From NCBI RefSeq assembly GCF_910578695.1, contig NZ_CAJTQJ010000015.1, forward strand, positions 1 through 18,575: 18,575 nt of DNA, given 5' to 3'. The notes below the pieces were generated by a model. The model was not told where the DNA came from. It did no database searches and worked only from the letters and a program-made list of their open reading frames with translations. The DNA comes from an uncultured Brachyspira sp. Its GTDB lineage: Bacteria; Spirochaetota; Brachyspiria; Brachyspirales; Brachyspiraceae. Made by a program: the position numbers and the translations under genes. Positions within the stretch are counted from its first letter, which is position 1; the number at the start of each line of letters is the position of its first letter. Shown in pieces: positions 7,449 to 14,266 of the stretch.

Positions 7449-7672
7449 TATATAGTTCTTATAAAGTATAATACTTTAAAATGGATTTGTGAAAATAAGG
7501 ACATAGATATATCAAATATTATGTCATTTGGCGATAATTTTAATGATGCAAAGATGATTGAATATTCAGGTTATGGGTAATTCTGAAGAAGAGTTTAAAA
7601 AAAATAGCTGATTATACTGCTTTATCAAATGATGAAAATGGGGTTGGCAGGTTTTTAAAGGATTTTTTTTGA
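7449..7672 (+). pseudogene. Remnant of a Cof-type HAD phosphatase (C-terminal end)
   Basis: The plus strand still encodes the end of a Cof/YidA-type HAD hydrolase, in three frames. Frame one, 7449-7580, reads YNTLKWICENKDIDIS then SFGDNFNDAKMIEYSGYG and a stop; GDNFND is the HAD motif IV acidic loop. Frame two continues from 7573 as MGNSEEEFKK, the usual MGN(A/S)EEE segment. Frame three, to the TGA at 7670-7672, reads IADYTALSNDENGVGRFLKDFF, matching the typical ADY-T-SNDEDGV end. The breaks are about 11 missing bases near 7570 and a one-base slip in an A run near 7600. The N-terminal two thirds of such a protein (normally about 270 residues) are absent; upstream sequence has stops in this frame from 7448. 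Confidence 0.75.
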
Positions 7673-7715
7673 TTTATAATATTTTAATAAAAAAATTAAT
7701 AAACGGAGTATTTTT

Positions 7716-8348
7716 ATGACAGTTCAGGAAGAGTATTTTCAAAATTTATCTTTGGTTTTGAAAGAAAAATTTACTAAAAAAGGCTTTGCATTTGACAGCT
7801 TTACAAATAAAGAAGAGGCTAAAAAATTTGTACTTTCTCTTATAAAAGAAGATGATATTATAACTTTTGGAGGAAGCACTTCTGTTAATCAAGTGGGCAT
7901 ATTAGAAGATTTAAAAGATTATAAGAATTTTATAGATAGAAATAATAAAGAATTAAAGGCTGAAGCAGAAATAAAAGCATTTACTTCAGATATTTATCTA
8001 TGCTCTGCCAATGCTATAACTAAAAACGGAGATATTGTTTCAACAGACGGAGGCGGAAACAGGGTAGCTGCCACTATTTACGGACCTAAAAAGGTATTTT
8101 TAATTGTAGGAAGAAATAAAGTATGCAGTACGGAAAAAGATGCTTTAAAAAGAGTTAGGGATATTGCTGCAGGCGAAAATTCTATAAGATTCAAATTAGA
8201 TAATCCCTGTTCTATTAATGATATGATATGCGATGAAGAGAAATGCGATATAGAAAAAAGATTATGTGCATATACTATTATAGTAAATAAATGCCATATA
8301 AAAAATAGAATACATATTATATTTATAAATGAAGAATTGGGTTTTTAG
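7716..8348 (+). CDS. LUD-domain (LutC/YkgG-type) protein
   Basis: A 210-residue cytoplasmic protein of the LUD superfamily (formerly DUF162). Family features seen: a helical N-terminus, the TFGGSTSVNQVGI loop at about residues 49-61, the segment LCSANAITKNGDIVSTDGGGNRVAATIYGPKKV at about 90-122, and IVGRNKV soon after. A Cys-containing tail follows (CSIND, CDEEKCDIEKRLC). Related proteins include LutC in L-lactate oxidation, but many stand-alone LUD proteins in anaerobes have no assigned function, and no lutA/lutB neighbours are present. The start has CGGAG 7 bases upstream and a TATAAT at 7675-7680 could be the -10 box, but no clear -35. It converges with the next gene with only 11 bases between the stops. 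Confidence 0.85.
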   Translation: MTVQEEYFQNLSLVLKEKFTKKGFAFDSFTNKEEAKKFVLSLIKEDDIITFGGSTSVNQVGILEDLKDYKNFIDRNNKELKAEAEIKAFTSDIYLCSANAITKNGDIVSTDGGGNRVAATIYGPKKVFLIVGRNKVCSTEKDALKRVRDIAAGENSIRFKLDNPCSINDMICDEEKCDIEKRLCAYTIIVNKCHIKNRIHIIFINEELGF

Positions 8349-8359
8349 ATTAACTAATA

Positions 8360-8896
8360 TTATCTTAAAATTTGATTCTTATATTTTTCAAATAAAGTTT
8401 TAGAGAAATCTGTTTTTTCAATAGCTTCTCTTAAACCTGTGATATCAATATTATACTGCTGTCCGTAATTATTTGGTTTTATTGAAAGAGTTTTACTATT
8501 TACCAATTTTTGAAAGAAATATATAATCTCTTTTTCCTGAATGATTCCGAAAGCAGGGGATATTGTATATAATATATCAAATTTATCTGAAGAAGACCTC
8601 ATAAAAGGCTCTACGGATTTATAAGGATCATTATTAAAACTATATTCTATACGGCTGTTTTCATCTATATTTTCTTTATACCAATTTATGCTTATATTAA
8701 GCTGATTATTTCTTGATGCTATATATATTTCTAAATCATTATTATTTTTTATAGTCATTGTTACAGTTTTAGTATCTGTATTATTATAAGTTATTGTTCT
8801 TACTTTCCAATTATTATAATGCTTAGTTACAGCTGCAGGAAATACTTGTAAGAAAATTATCAATAATGATATAAATACAAATAAAACTTTTTTCAT
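8360..8896 (-). CDS. Small exported protein resembling the VasI family
   Basis: I chose the ATG at 8894-8896, which opens a signal peptide (MKKVLFVFISLLIIFLQVFPAA) and has GGAG 11 bases upstream; a longer frame to 8959 only adds residues before it. The 178-residue product is probably periplasmic. The mature part has the order seen in VasI-like proteins found near some type VI secretion loci: a WKV-x-x-x-T-x-x-x-DTKTVTM strand, an ISINWY strand, an IEYSFNNDPYK strand, later a helix with IYFFQKLVNSKTLSI, and a final IDITGLREAIEKT. No type VI secretion genes are in the window, so any such role is not supported; the similarity is one of pattern. It follows the Maf gene by 81 bases on the same strand and may be its operon's last gene. 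Confidence 0.7.
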   Translation of the reverse strand: MKKVLFVFISLLIIFLQVFPAAVTKHYNNWKVRTITYNNTDTKTVTMTIKNNNDLEIYIASRNNQLNISINWYKENIDENSRIEYSFNNDPYKSVEPFMRSSSDKFDILYTISPAFGIIQEKEIIYFFQKLVNSKTLSIKPNNYGQQYNIDITGLREAIEKTDFSKTLFEKYKNQILR

Positions 8897-8977
8897 ATTT
8901 ATATATTCTCCTGATATTTGTATTATGTTTACTATATCATTTCCTTTGACTTTTTGCAAATAATTATAGTAAAAATA

Positions 8978-10699
8978 TCATTTAGAAAGCAGGGGCTTTA
9001 TATCATCATACCATTTATTTATATAACTTTTAAACTCTTCATAGCTTATCGCAGATTTTTCCAGTCTTTCAATATGCCATGGCGATATTATATAGGCTAA
9101 TTTTTTTATAGAATCATTAATATTTTCTGTATTATTAATATCATATAAAAAGTTATTTATTTTTTCTATTAACTGTTCTTTATTAATATATTCTTTTATA
9201 TTTTTTTTTACTAGTTTGTTTATATTAAAATCCTCTATATTTTCAAATATAATATTATTATCATACTGCTTTACATTTTTTATTTCTGCCGATTCTTTAG
9301 TTAAATTAAATATATCAGTCATATTTGAAATTTCCTGTATAATATCTTCAAAATGATTTTTATAGCTTAAAAGAGATGAAGAGGTATTTCTATATATATT
9401 ATCATAGCATTTTATTTTTTGTATATCATTAAGTCTTTTATATTTGGCAGATTCAAAAGTTTTTAATTTATTACTGTTTATGAAATCATAAAAAGATGCA
9501 TTTGAGTATTTGGAATGAGTTTTATCATCAAGATGGCAAAAATCGCATCCTGCAAGAAGTATATATTTAGGATTTAACATATATGCTATTCTTAATGCAG
9601 GCATTATAACGCTTCCTTCCATATAAAAAAGTATATTATTATTATTACTATCATTATTATTATCATTATCATTATCATCTATGGGATATAATATATTTTC
9701 AAAACTTTCATCATGAGAAAAATAAAATATTCTTTCATTTTCTATATGCGTAAGAGGAAAAGGATAGGCAGTATGAGAAGTAAAAATATTTATATCATTA
9801 TTTTCTTTTTTTATAAGTTCTTTTAAATGTATTGAAGAATAAAATCCGCCGTCAGTAGTTACAACAGCATTAGGCTTTATATTATTTTTTATCAAAGTAT
9901 TAAAAGCGTGAGAAAGTACTATTATAAAATGAGTTTTCGATAATTCTTTTATTTTTTCTATATATTTATCTGCCGAAGCTCCTGCCGATACAAGAAGAAC
10001 AGGAATTTCTTTTTTTAATATATTATGAAAAGTTTTTATTGAATAGCCTATATTGAAATGCATATTATATAATATATTTCTAGCCCATATAGGAGCAAAA
10101 TAATAATTTGAAGTTAAAGACATTAGCTTTTCTCTTATGCTATTTGCAAGATATATATTAATTTCATCATAATATCTGCTTGATTTATCGTTTATATTTG
10201 AAGCTCTTATATGTCTTATATAAATTATTTTTTTGGCATCATTATCATTCATATAAAAATTAAAGAAATCCAATATAGTTTTTATATCTTCATCTAAAAT
10301 TATGATAATTTTTTCAAATATATTTTCTTTATCTGTATTAAAATTTTCAAAAATAAGCTTAACTATTTCTATATCTTTCTCTATTATTACAGCTTTATTA
10401 TTTTCATTTAATGATAAGAAATACTCTATATGAAAGAATGATGCAATTGATAAAAATATTCCTATATGCTCATTATTATCTTTTATAAACTGCTGTATTA
10501 ATCTTTTAGCTTCTTCAATAGGATTATATATCGAAGTTAATGGCTTATCATTGTATAAAACAGCAAACATATTATTTTTAGTCTGCTTTAATTTATATTT
10601 ATTATCAGAACTGTAATGCATTAATTTTTTTACAGCTCTAAAATTATATTTATTTTTCTTTAAAAGACTAATATTCTTATTGAATATAATATTATTCAT
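8978..10699 (-). CDS. Maf/DUF115 motility-associated factor (flagellin glycosylation type)
   Basis: A 573-residue cytoplasmic protein of the DUF115 (MptE-like) family that includes Maf proteins, needed in several bacteria for nonulosonic-acid glycosylation of flagellin. The core Rossmann-like domain at about 228-400 shows PVLLVSAGASADKYIEKI (the usual SAGPSL loop; residue 241 is Ala instead of Pro), AFNTLIKNNIKPNAVVTTDGG, EGSVIMPALRIAYML and LLAGCDF. The N-terminal 220 residues form the typical family lead-in and the C-terminal 130 are helical. An unusual Asn/Asp-only insert, residues 341-355, interrupts the core. The start ATG has only a weak AGAGA before it. It lies 25 bases after the M15 peptidase gene, so the two are probably co-transcribed. 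In a spirochaete the target would be periplasmic flagellin; that is inference. Confidence 0.87.
   Translation of the reverse strand: MNNIIFNKNISLLKKNKYNFRAVKKLMHYSSDNKYKLKQTKNNMFAVLYNDKPLTSIYNPIEEAKRLIQQFIKDNNEHIGIFLSIASFFHIEYFLSLNENNKAVIIEKDIEIVKLIFENFNTDKENIFEKIIIILDEDIKTILDFFNFYMNDNDAKKIIYIRHIRASNINDKSSRYYDEINIYLANSIREKLMSLTSNYYFAPIWARNILYNMHFNIGYSIKTFHNILKKEIPVLLVSAGASADKYIEKIKELSKTHFIIVLSHAFNTLIKNNIKPNAVVTTDGGFYSSIHLKELIKKENNDINIFTSHTAYPFPLTHIENERIFYFSHDESFENILYPIDDNDNDNNNDSNNNNILFYMEGSVIMPALRIAYMLNPKYILLAGCDFCHLDDKTHSKYSNASFYDFINSNKLKTFESAKYKRLNDIQKIKCYDNIYRNTSSSLLSYKNHFEDIIQEISNMTDIFNLTKESAEIKNVKQYDNNIIFENIEDFNINKLVKKNIKEYINKEQLIEKINNFLYDINNTENINDSIKKLAYIISPWHIERLEKSAISYEEFKSYINKWYDDIKPLLSK
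9635..9679 (-). repeat. Imperfect trinucleotide tract encoding an Asn/Asp run in the Maf protein
   Basis: Forty-five bases of ATT/ATC-type triplets (AAT/GAT on the coding strand) encode 15 residues of Asn and Asp with a single Ser. The tract is in frame, so changes in unit number would lengthen or shorten a loop without breaking the gene. It falls between the conserved TTDGG region and the EGSV region of the family fold. Confidence 0.75.
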
Positions 10700-10724
10700 T
10701 ATTTTCTCTAAAATATATTGTTTT

Positions 10725-11801
10725 TTAAAATATACCGTATTTTTCTACAAGTTCATAAGCTTTATCTTCATCATCTTTTAATTTATTATAAATTATCAGT
10801 TCAGGTCTATATTCAAAATGTATAGTATCATAATTATGCCATTTTCCGCCCCATATAAATCCGTACTTTTCAAATACCTTCACAACCTCTTTAGGCGGAT
10901 GCCATCTTTTATCATAAGGCACAGCATACCAAGCTTTATTATTAACTCTAGTCCAAGCCCAATATATCTGCTTTCCGTAATTTTTTTTAGGCAAAGTATC
11001 AAATGCCACTCCATAACTATGATAGCTTATACTTGAGCTTTTTGATATAATTTTCCAAACATACCCGCTTACTATTTTTAATGAATCCAAAAAGTTTTCT
11101 ACTTCTTTATTAGTCTGAGCTATAAGCCTCACTTCAACACTTACATTTGAAAGAGGTTCATATACATAATCATGAACCCTCACCTTATAGCCTAATATAC
11201 TTTTTGTTCCTATATGCTTCAGTATAGTTTTTTCATTATTGCCGTCATATAAGGTATTTAAGAATTTATTATTTATATATTTAGTATTATTAACTCTTTT
11301 TTTATAATATTCCTGAAGCTCCTGAGTTCTTTCAGAAGTTTCCTCCTCTACTTTAGGAAGCCCATTAACAGAATAAGAATAAAATCCAAAAGGTATATGC
11401 TTATCCTGATTAGTCATATCCTCATCTGTAAGTAATTTTCCATTAGCCCAATTAAACCATATTTCATCTAAATAAAATCCTAATTCTCTATTTTTTATAA
11501 TAGGAGGAGATATTCTATTAGAGTATGCTAAATGCAAAGATATAATCTCTAATGCACCAGGTCTTATAATGAAATCTTTTCTTACTCTTTTTTTTTCTTT
11601 TTCAATCATCATTGTTTTTCTATCTATATTAGCCATTATATCTGAAGTGTTGTTCATATATATTATTCCTATAGCTGATATAGAAGAAACTATTACAGTC
11701 ATTAAAGCTATGGCAAATACTTTATATTTAGAACCTGCTTTTATGATGAAGCTTATGAGTGCAAGCACAATTAATATAATTATTATTACTAAAATAGTCA
11801 T
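10725..11801 (-). CDS. Membrane-anchored M15-family (VanY-like) D-Ala-D-Ala carboxypeptidase
   Basis: A probable zinc peptidase that trims peptidoglycan stem peptides. The 358 residues begin with two hydrophobic segments (about 2-21 and 28-48), so the catalytic part probably sits in the periplasm. The C-terminal domain (about 225-358) has the family zinc motif SYHSYGVAFD (H261, D268) and GGKWHNYDTIHFEYRPE (D325 as likely catalytic acid, H328 as third ligand). Residues about 50-220 are a linker or partner domain I cannot assign. The ATG at 11799-11801 has no convincing Shine-Dalgarno sequence; the leader is made largely of AAT triplets. Probably the first gene of an operon with the Maf gene. 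It may remodel the wall around flagella or in growth; the context does not decide. Confidence 0.85.
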   Translation of the reverse strand: MTILVIIIILIVLALISFIIKAGSKYKVFAIALMTVIVSSISAIGIIYMNNTSDIMANIDRKTMMIEKEKKRVRKDFIIRPGALEIISLHLAYSNRISPPIIKNRELGFYLDEIWFNWANGKLLTDEDMTNQDKHIPFGFYSYSVNGLPKVEEETSERTQELQEYYKKRVNNTKYINNKFLNTLYDGNNEKTILKHIGTKSILGYKVRVHDYVYEPLSNVSVEVRLIAQTNKEVENFLDSLKIVSGYVWKIISKSSSISYHSYGVAFDTLPKKNYGKQIYWAWTRVNNKAWYAVPYDKRWHPPKEVVKVFEKYGFIWGGKWHNYDTIHFEYRPELIIYNKLKDDEDKAYELVEKYGIF

Positions 11802-11860
11802 ATATTATTATTTATTATTACTCTTTTATTATTATTATTTAAAAAATATTTGTTAACATA

Positions 11861-11889
11861 ATATTAGCATATTTCAATATTAAATACAA
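11861..11889 (-). promoter_or_regulatory. Extended -10 promoter of the M15 peptidase operon
   Basis: On the minus strand TTGTAT (11889-11884), a 17-bp spacer and TAATAT (11866-11861) preceded by TGC, an extended -10. Transcription would start near 11854. The 14 bases ATATGCTAATATTA are identical to those in the tRNA-Val promoter about 190 bases away. Confidence 0.5.
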
Positions 11890-11960
11890 TTGCATTATCG
11901 TTAAAAAAATATAATTAATTAGGAAGTTTCATTAAAAATATAAAGCTTTAAATTATGAAT

Positions 11961-12033
11961 TGGGCGATGACGGGCTCGAACCGCCGACCTAGTGCTTGTA
12001 AGGCACCCGCTCTCCCAGCTGAGCTAATCGCCC
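11961..12033 (-). tRNA. tRNA-Val, anticodon UAC
   Basis: The minus strand folds as a complete 73-base tRNA. The acceptor stem is GGGCGAT/ATCGCCC, the D arm contains GCTC...GAGC with GG in the loop, the anticodon loop is CTTACAA with anticodon TAC at 12000-11998, the variable region is short, the T loop is TTCGAGC and the discriminator is A. No CCA is encoded. It reads GUA and, with a modified first base, probably other valine codons. Confidence 0.97.
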
Positions 12034-12054
12034 TTTCATTTGAAATGATGATTA

Positions 12055-12083
12055 ATATTAGCATATCATAAAAAAAAAGTCAA
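12055..12083 (-). promoter_or_regulatory. Promoter of the tRNA-Val gene
   Basis: On the minus strand TTGACT (12083-12078), a 17-bp spacer and TAATAT (12060-12055) preceded by TGC. Transcription would start near 12048, about 15 bases before the mature tRNA 5' end. Confidence 0.65.
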
Positions 12084-12145
12084 GCAATTAATCAGTTAAA
12101 GATTGTTAAATTTTATATTTTGTAAAACTTTATCAAATATATATA

Positions 12146-12188
12146 TTGCTAAAATAATAAAAAATGTTATTATTCTATATAAGAATAA
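12146..12188 (+). promoter_or_regulatory. Weak promoter with overlapping inverted repeat before the 430-residue protein
   Basis: TTGCTA (12146-12151), a 16-bp spacer and TATTAT (12168-12173) could form a promoter. An inverted repeat TTATTCT-5-AGAATAA (12170-12176 and 12182-12188) overlaps its -10 box, the position of a repressor operator. In such AT-rich DNA this could be chance. Confidence 0.3.
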
Positions 12189-12216
12189 ATATTATATAAG
12201 TAGAATTTTTATAAAA

Positions 12217-13509
12217 ATGAATATAGAGTTTTTGCTTTCAGCAGTATTTGACAATAGAAGGGTTATTCCTAGCCAAGACAGATTATTTAAAGCAATAGTT
12301 TCTTCTCTAAATGAAGTAAATATTAACCCTCTTGTAATGATATCGGAATTTTCTATAATAGAAGACGGAAGCACTCTTATATATTCTTTTCACCCTTCTG
12401 CCGACCCTATATACTTTGAGTTTAAAACTGATACGCTGTTTATAACAATAAGTACAGGAAGTTTCGGAGCAGGATATCATAAGTTTATAGTAGGCGTTTT
12501 GGACAGAATAGCAAGAAGGCTTGATATAGAGTTTAAAGAAGATCCTGTTCATAAAGACCCAAGCGGATATTTTAAAAGCAGAGATTTTGAACAGTTAAAG
12601 AAATTTTTTATAAGTTCATTAGCTGATTATTCAAAAATGCTTATTACTCATCATGAAAATGGTTTCAGCAATTTTATGATATCTATGCCTTATGATTATC
12701 CTATAATAGAAAAAGAGTATTTTGCATTATCATCATTAGGATATTGGGGTAAAAATTGGTTTACTGATTTTTTAGATGCTGATGAAGAGTCAAGATTTAT
12801 AATGGCTGCGGATTTCTTTCTTTGGGATACTGAAGAGATGAATGCCAAATTTTGGTTTAAAAGCTTTATCAGTATGATTTGGCTTTATTTTCCTTTCAGA
12901 GAAGCTATTGATAATAAAGAAAAGACTATGTATAAAAAAATTATGTATTCTTTTCAGGAGGCATACAAAAAAGATTCTAATCTTCGCTATCCTTGGAATA
13001 TACTCGTTGATATTTCGCATTATTTAGATGATGTAAATTTAGCTAAGTTTATAGAAAGTAAAAAAAACTCTCATCAGCCTAATATGGAAATTGGCTTTAG
13101 ATTGGAGAATGCAAGATATTCTATAGCTGCAGGATTTACTATTGTTCTTCCTATGCGTATGAATGTATTTAAAAATGATAAATCTTTGATAGAGTTTAAA
13201 GATATAAATATATATATAGCTATGCAGGTTTATTCTTTTGCAAATGAAGAAACTGATGTAATAATGGAATATGTATTAAAACAGATGGATATTGCAGAAG
13301 AAGATAAAGGCGTACAGATTGATATTAAATCAAAAAACAGCAGTATAGAAAGCATTGTATATGAAAAAGAATTAGATGATAATGATCATATAATAACAGC
13401 CGCTTTTGCAGCCAAAAAATTAGCACTTCTTTCTTGGTTTACTTATTCAGATGACAAATATAGAGATTTTTGTATAGAAGCTGTAAAATCTATAGATATA
13501 GAAAATTAA
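12217..13509 (+). CDS. Unrecognised 430-residue cytoplasmic protein
   Basis: I do not recognise this family. The frame is open from a TTG at 12103, but the first 38 codons are AT-driven low-complexity sequence. I prefer the ATG at 12217, though no Shine-Dalgarno sequence precedes it. There is no signal peptide or membrane segment, so it is probably cytoplasmic. Residues about 1-105 look like a small alpha/beta domain (FSIIEDGSTLIYSFH, DTLFITISTGSFGAGYH). The middle is rich in aromatic residues (GYWGKNWFTDFLDADEES, NAKFWFKSFISMIWLYFPF). A last section (SFANEETDVIMEYVLKQMDI to the end) looks helical and acidic. It is followed after 88 bases by the FlgN-like gene, which has its own sigma-28 promoter, so a shared operon is not required. 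Confidence 0.75.
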   Translation: MNIEFLLSAVFDNRRVIPSQDRLFKAIVSSLNEVNINPLVMISEFSIIEDGSTLIYSFHPSADPIYFEFKTDTLFITISTGSFGAGYHKFIVGVLDRIARRLDIEFKEDPVHKDPSGYFKSRDFEQLKKFFISSLADYSKMLITHHENGFSNFMISMPYDYPIIEKEYFALSSLGYWGKNWFTDFLDADEESRFIMAADFFLWDTEEMNAKFWFKSFISMIWLYFPFREAIDNKEKTMYKKIMYSFQEAYKKDSNLRYPWNILVDISHYLDDVNLAKFIESKKNSHQPNMEIGFRLENARYSIAAGFTIVLPMRMNVFKNDKSLIEFKDINIYIAMQVYSFANEETDVIMEYVLKQMDIAEEDKGVQIDIKSKNSSIESIVYEKELDDNDHIITAAFAAKKLALLSWFTYSDDKYRDFCIEAVKSIDIEN

Positions 13510-13530
13510 TATAAATATTAAAAAATTATG

Positions 13531-13557
13531 TTAAGTAATCATAATAACTGCCGATAA
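13531..13557 (+). promoter_or_regulatory. Sigma-28 (FliA) type flagellar promoter
   Basis: GCCGATAA at 13550-13557 is an exact 8/8 match to the sigma-28 -10 box. Exactly 11 bases upstream, 13531-13538 reads TTAAGTAA against the consensus TAAAGTTT (matches at T, AA, G and T in register give 5 of 8). GC-rich octamers are rare in this DNA. The box lies about 40 bases before the start of a FlgN-like gene, which fits late flagellar gene control. Confidence 0.75.
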
Positions 13558-13597
13558 CTATACTGCAGGGTTAACTATTAACTTAAAGGTGGTATTT

Positions 13598-14107
13598 ATG
13601 TTTAACTTATATGAAGAGCTTACAAAAATCGAGATACTTCTCACTAAAGAGATAGAAGTATACAAAATAATATTAGAAGATGAAGAAAAAAAGGTTAATT
13701 CTATAATCAATACAAGACTGCAGGATATACATCTATACTGTGATCATCAAAATGAAAAAATGACAGAGGCTAATGAGCTTAGAAAAATGAGAGAAAATAT
13801 TATTGATTTGATAATATTAAATAAATTTCCTCATCTATCAGAAACAGCTTCATTATCTGATATTATAAGGAGAATACCTCTGAATAAAACTGCTAGAATA
13901 TCAGCACTTCGTCTTGAATTAATTACTTTAATGGCTAGATTGAAGCATCTTAATAAATTAGCCCCTAAACTTTTTGATGAGGCTTTGGATTTATTTGCAA
14001 ATATGAAAGAAGTTTTGAATGAAAGCAAAAAAGTAGGATACAATAATAAAGGCAAAGAGCATGTTGTTAATAGAAAATTATCAGTGCTAGTAAATAAGCA
14101 AGTTTAA
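13598..14107 (+). CDS. FlgN-like flagellar export chaperone
   Basis: A 169-residue, almost wholly helical, charged protein with the size and layout of FlgN, the cytoplasmic chaperone that keeps hook-filament junction proteins FlgK and FlgL export-ready. The N-terminal helices (NLYEELTKIEILLTKEIEVYK, then ILEDEEKKVNSIINTRLQDI) and a central LRKMRENIIDLI helix followed by a Leu/Ile-rich helical region match the family look; FlgN proteins have low identity, so this is a moderate call. I chose the ATG at 13598, with AAAGGTGG 5 bases upstream, over a GTG at 13589 that lies inside that ribosome site. A sigma-28 promoter at 13531-13557 and a terminator at 14131-14168 make it a monocistronic late flagellar unit, which strengthens the assignment. 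flgK and flgL are not in the window. Confidence 0.7.
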   Translation: MFNLYEELTKIEILLTKEIEVYKIILEDEEKKVNSIINTRLQDIHLYCDHQNEKMTEANELRKMRENIIDLIILNKFPHLSETASLSDIIRRIPLNKTARISALRLELITLMARLKHLNKLAPKLFDEALDLFANMKEVLNESKKVGYNNKGKEHVVNRKLSVLVNKQV

Positions 14108-14130
14108 TATAGAATATTTATATCTTAATT

Positions 14131-14168
14131 AAACGTATGGCATAATATTTTATGTTATACGTTTTTTT
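14131..14168 (+). terminator. Intrinsic terminator after the FlgN-like gene
   Basis: A 14-bp stem (AAACGTATGGCATA at 14131-14144 with 14151-14164), including two G-U pairs on the plus strand, closes a 6-base loop and runs into seven T (14162-14168). It separates the flagellar unit from the arginine genes. Confidence 0.85.
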
Positions 14169-14195
14169 AATTTTTAAAAATTATTAAATAAAATA

Positions 14196-14223
14196 TTGCA
14201 ATAATAAAAAAACGATATATAGT
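14196..14223 (+). promoter_or_regulatory. Candidate promoter of the arginine genes
   Basis: TTGCAA (14196-14201), a 16-bp spacer and TATAGT (14218-14223). Transcription would start near 14230, about 37 bases before the argF ATG. No convincing ArgR-type palindrome is seen beside it. Confidence 0.45.
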
Positions 14224-14266
14224 ATTATCCAAAATAATTATTAAAAAACTTAAACAGGAAAAAATT

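Noticed and set aside
8360..8896. Evidence for a type VI secretion system
   Set aside because: Only a VasI-like pattern in one exported protein; no sheath, Hcp, VgrG or ATPase genes are present.
11569..11856. Plus-strand 95-codon ORF opposite the M15 peptidase N-terminus
   Set aside because: Its hydrophobic, Ile/Tyr/Leu-rich product is the reverse complement of the AT-rich membrane segments and leader of a better-supported gene.
11961..12033. tRNA gene as an integration site for a mobile element
   Set aside because: No integrase, no repeated tRNA 3' end and no phage-like genes are visible in either direction.
12103..12216. 38-codon N-terminal extension of the 430-residue protein
   Set aside because: It begins at TTG without a ribosome site, covers the likely promoter and palindrome, and encodes low-complexity Ile/Lys/Tyr-rich sequence typical of noncoding AT-rich DNA.
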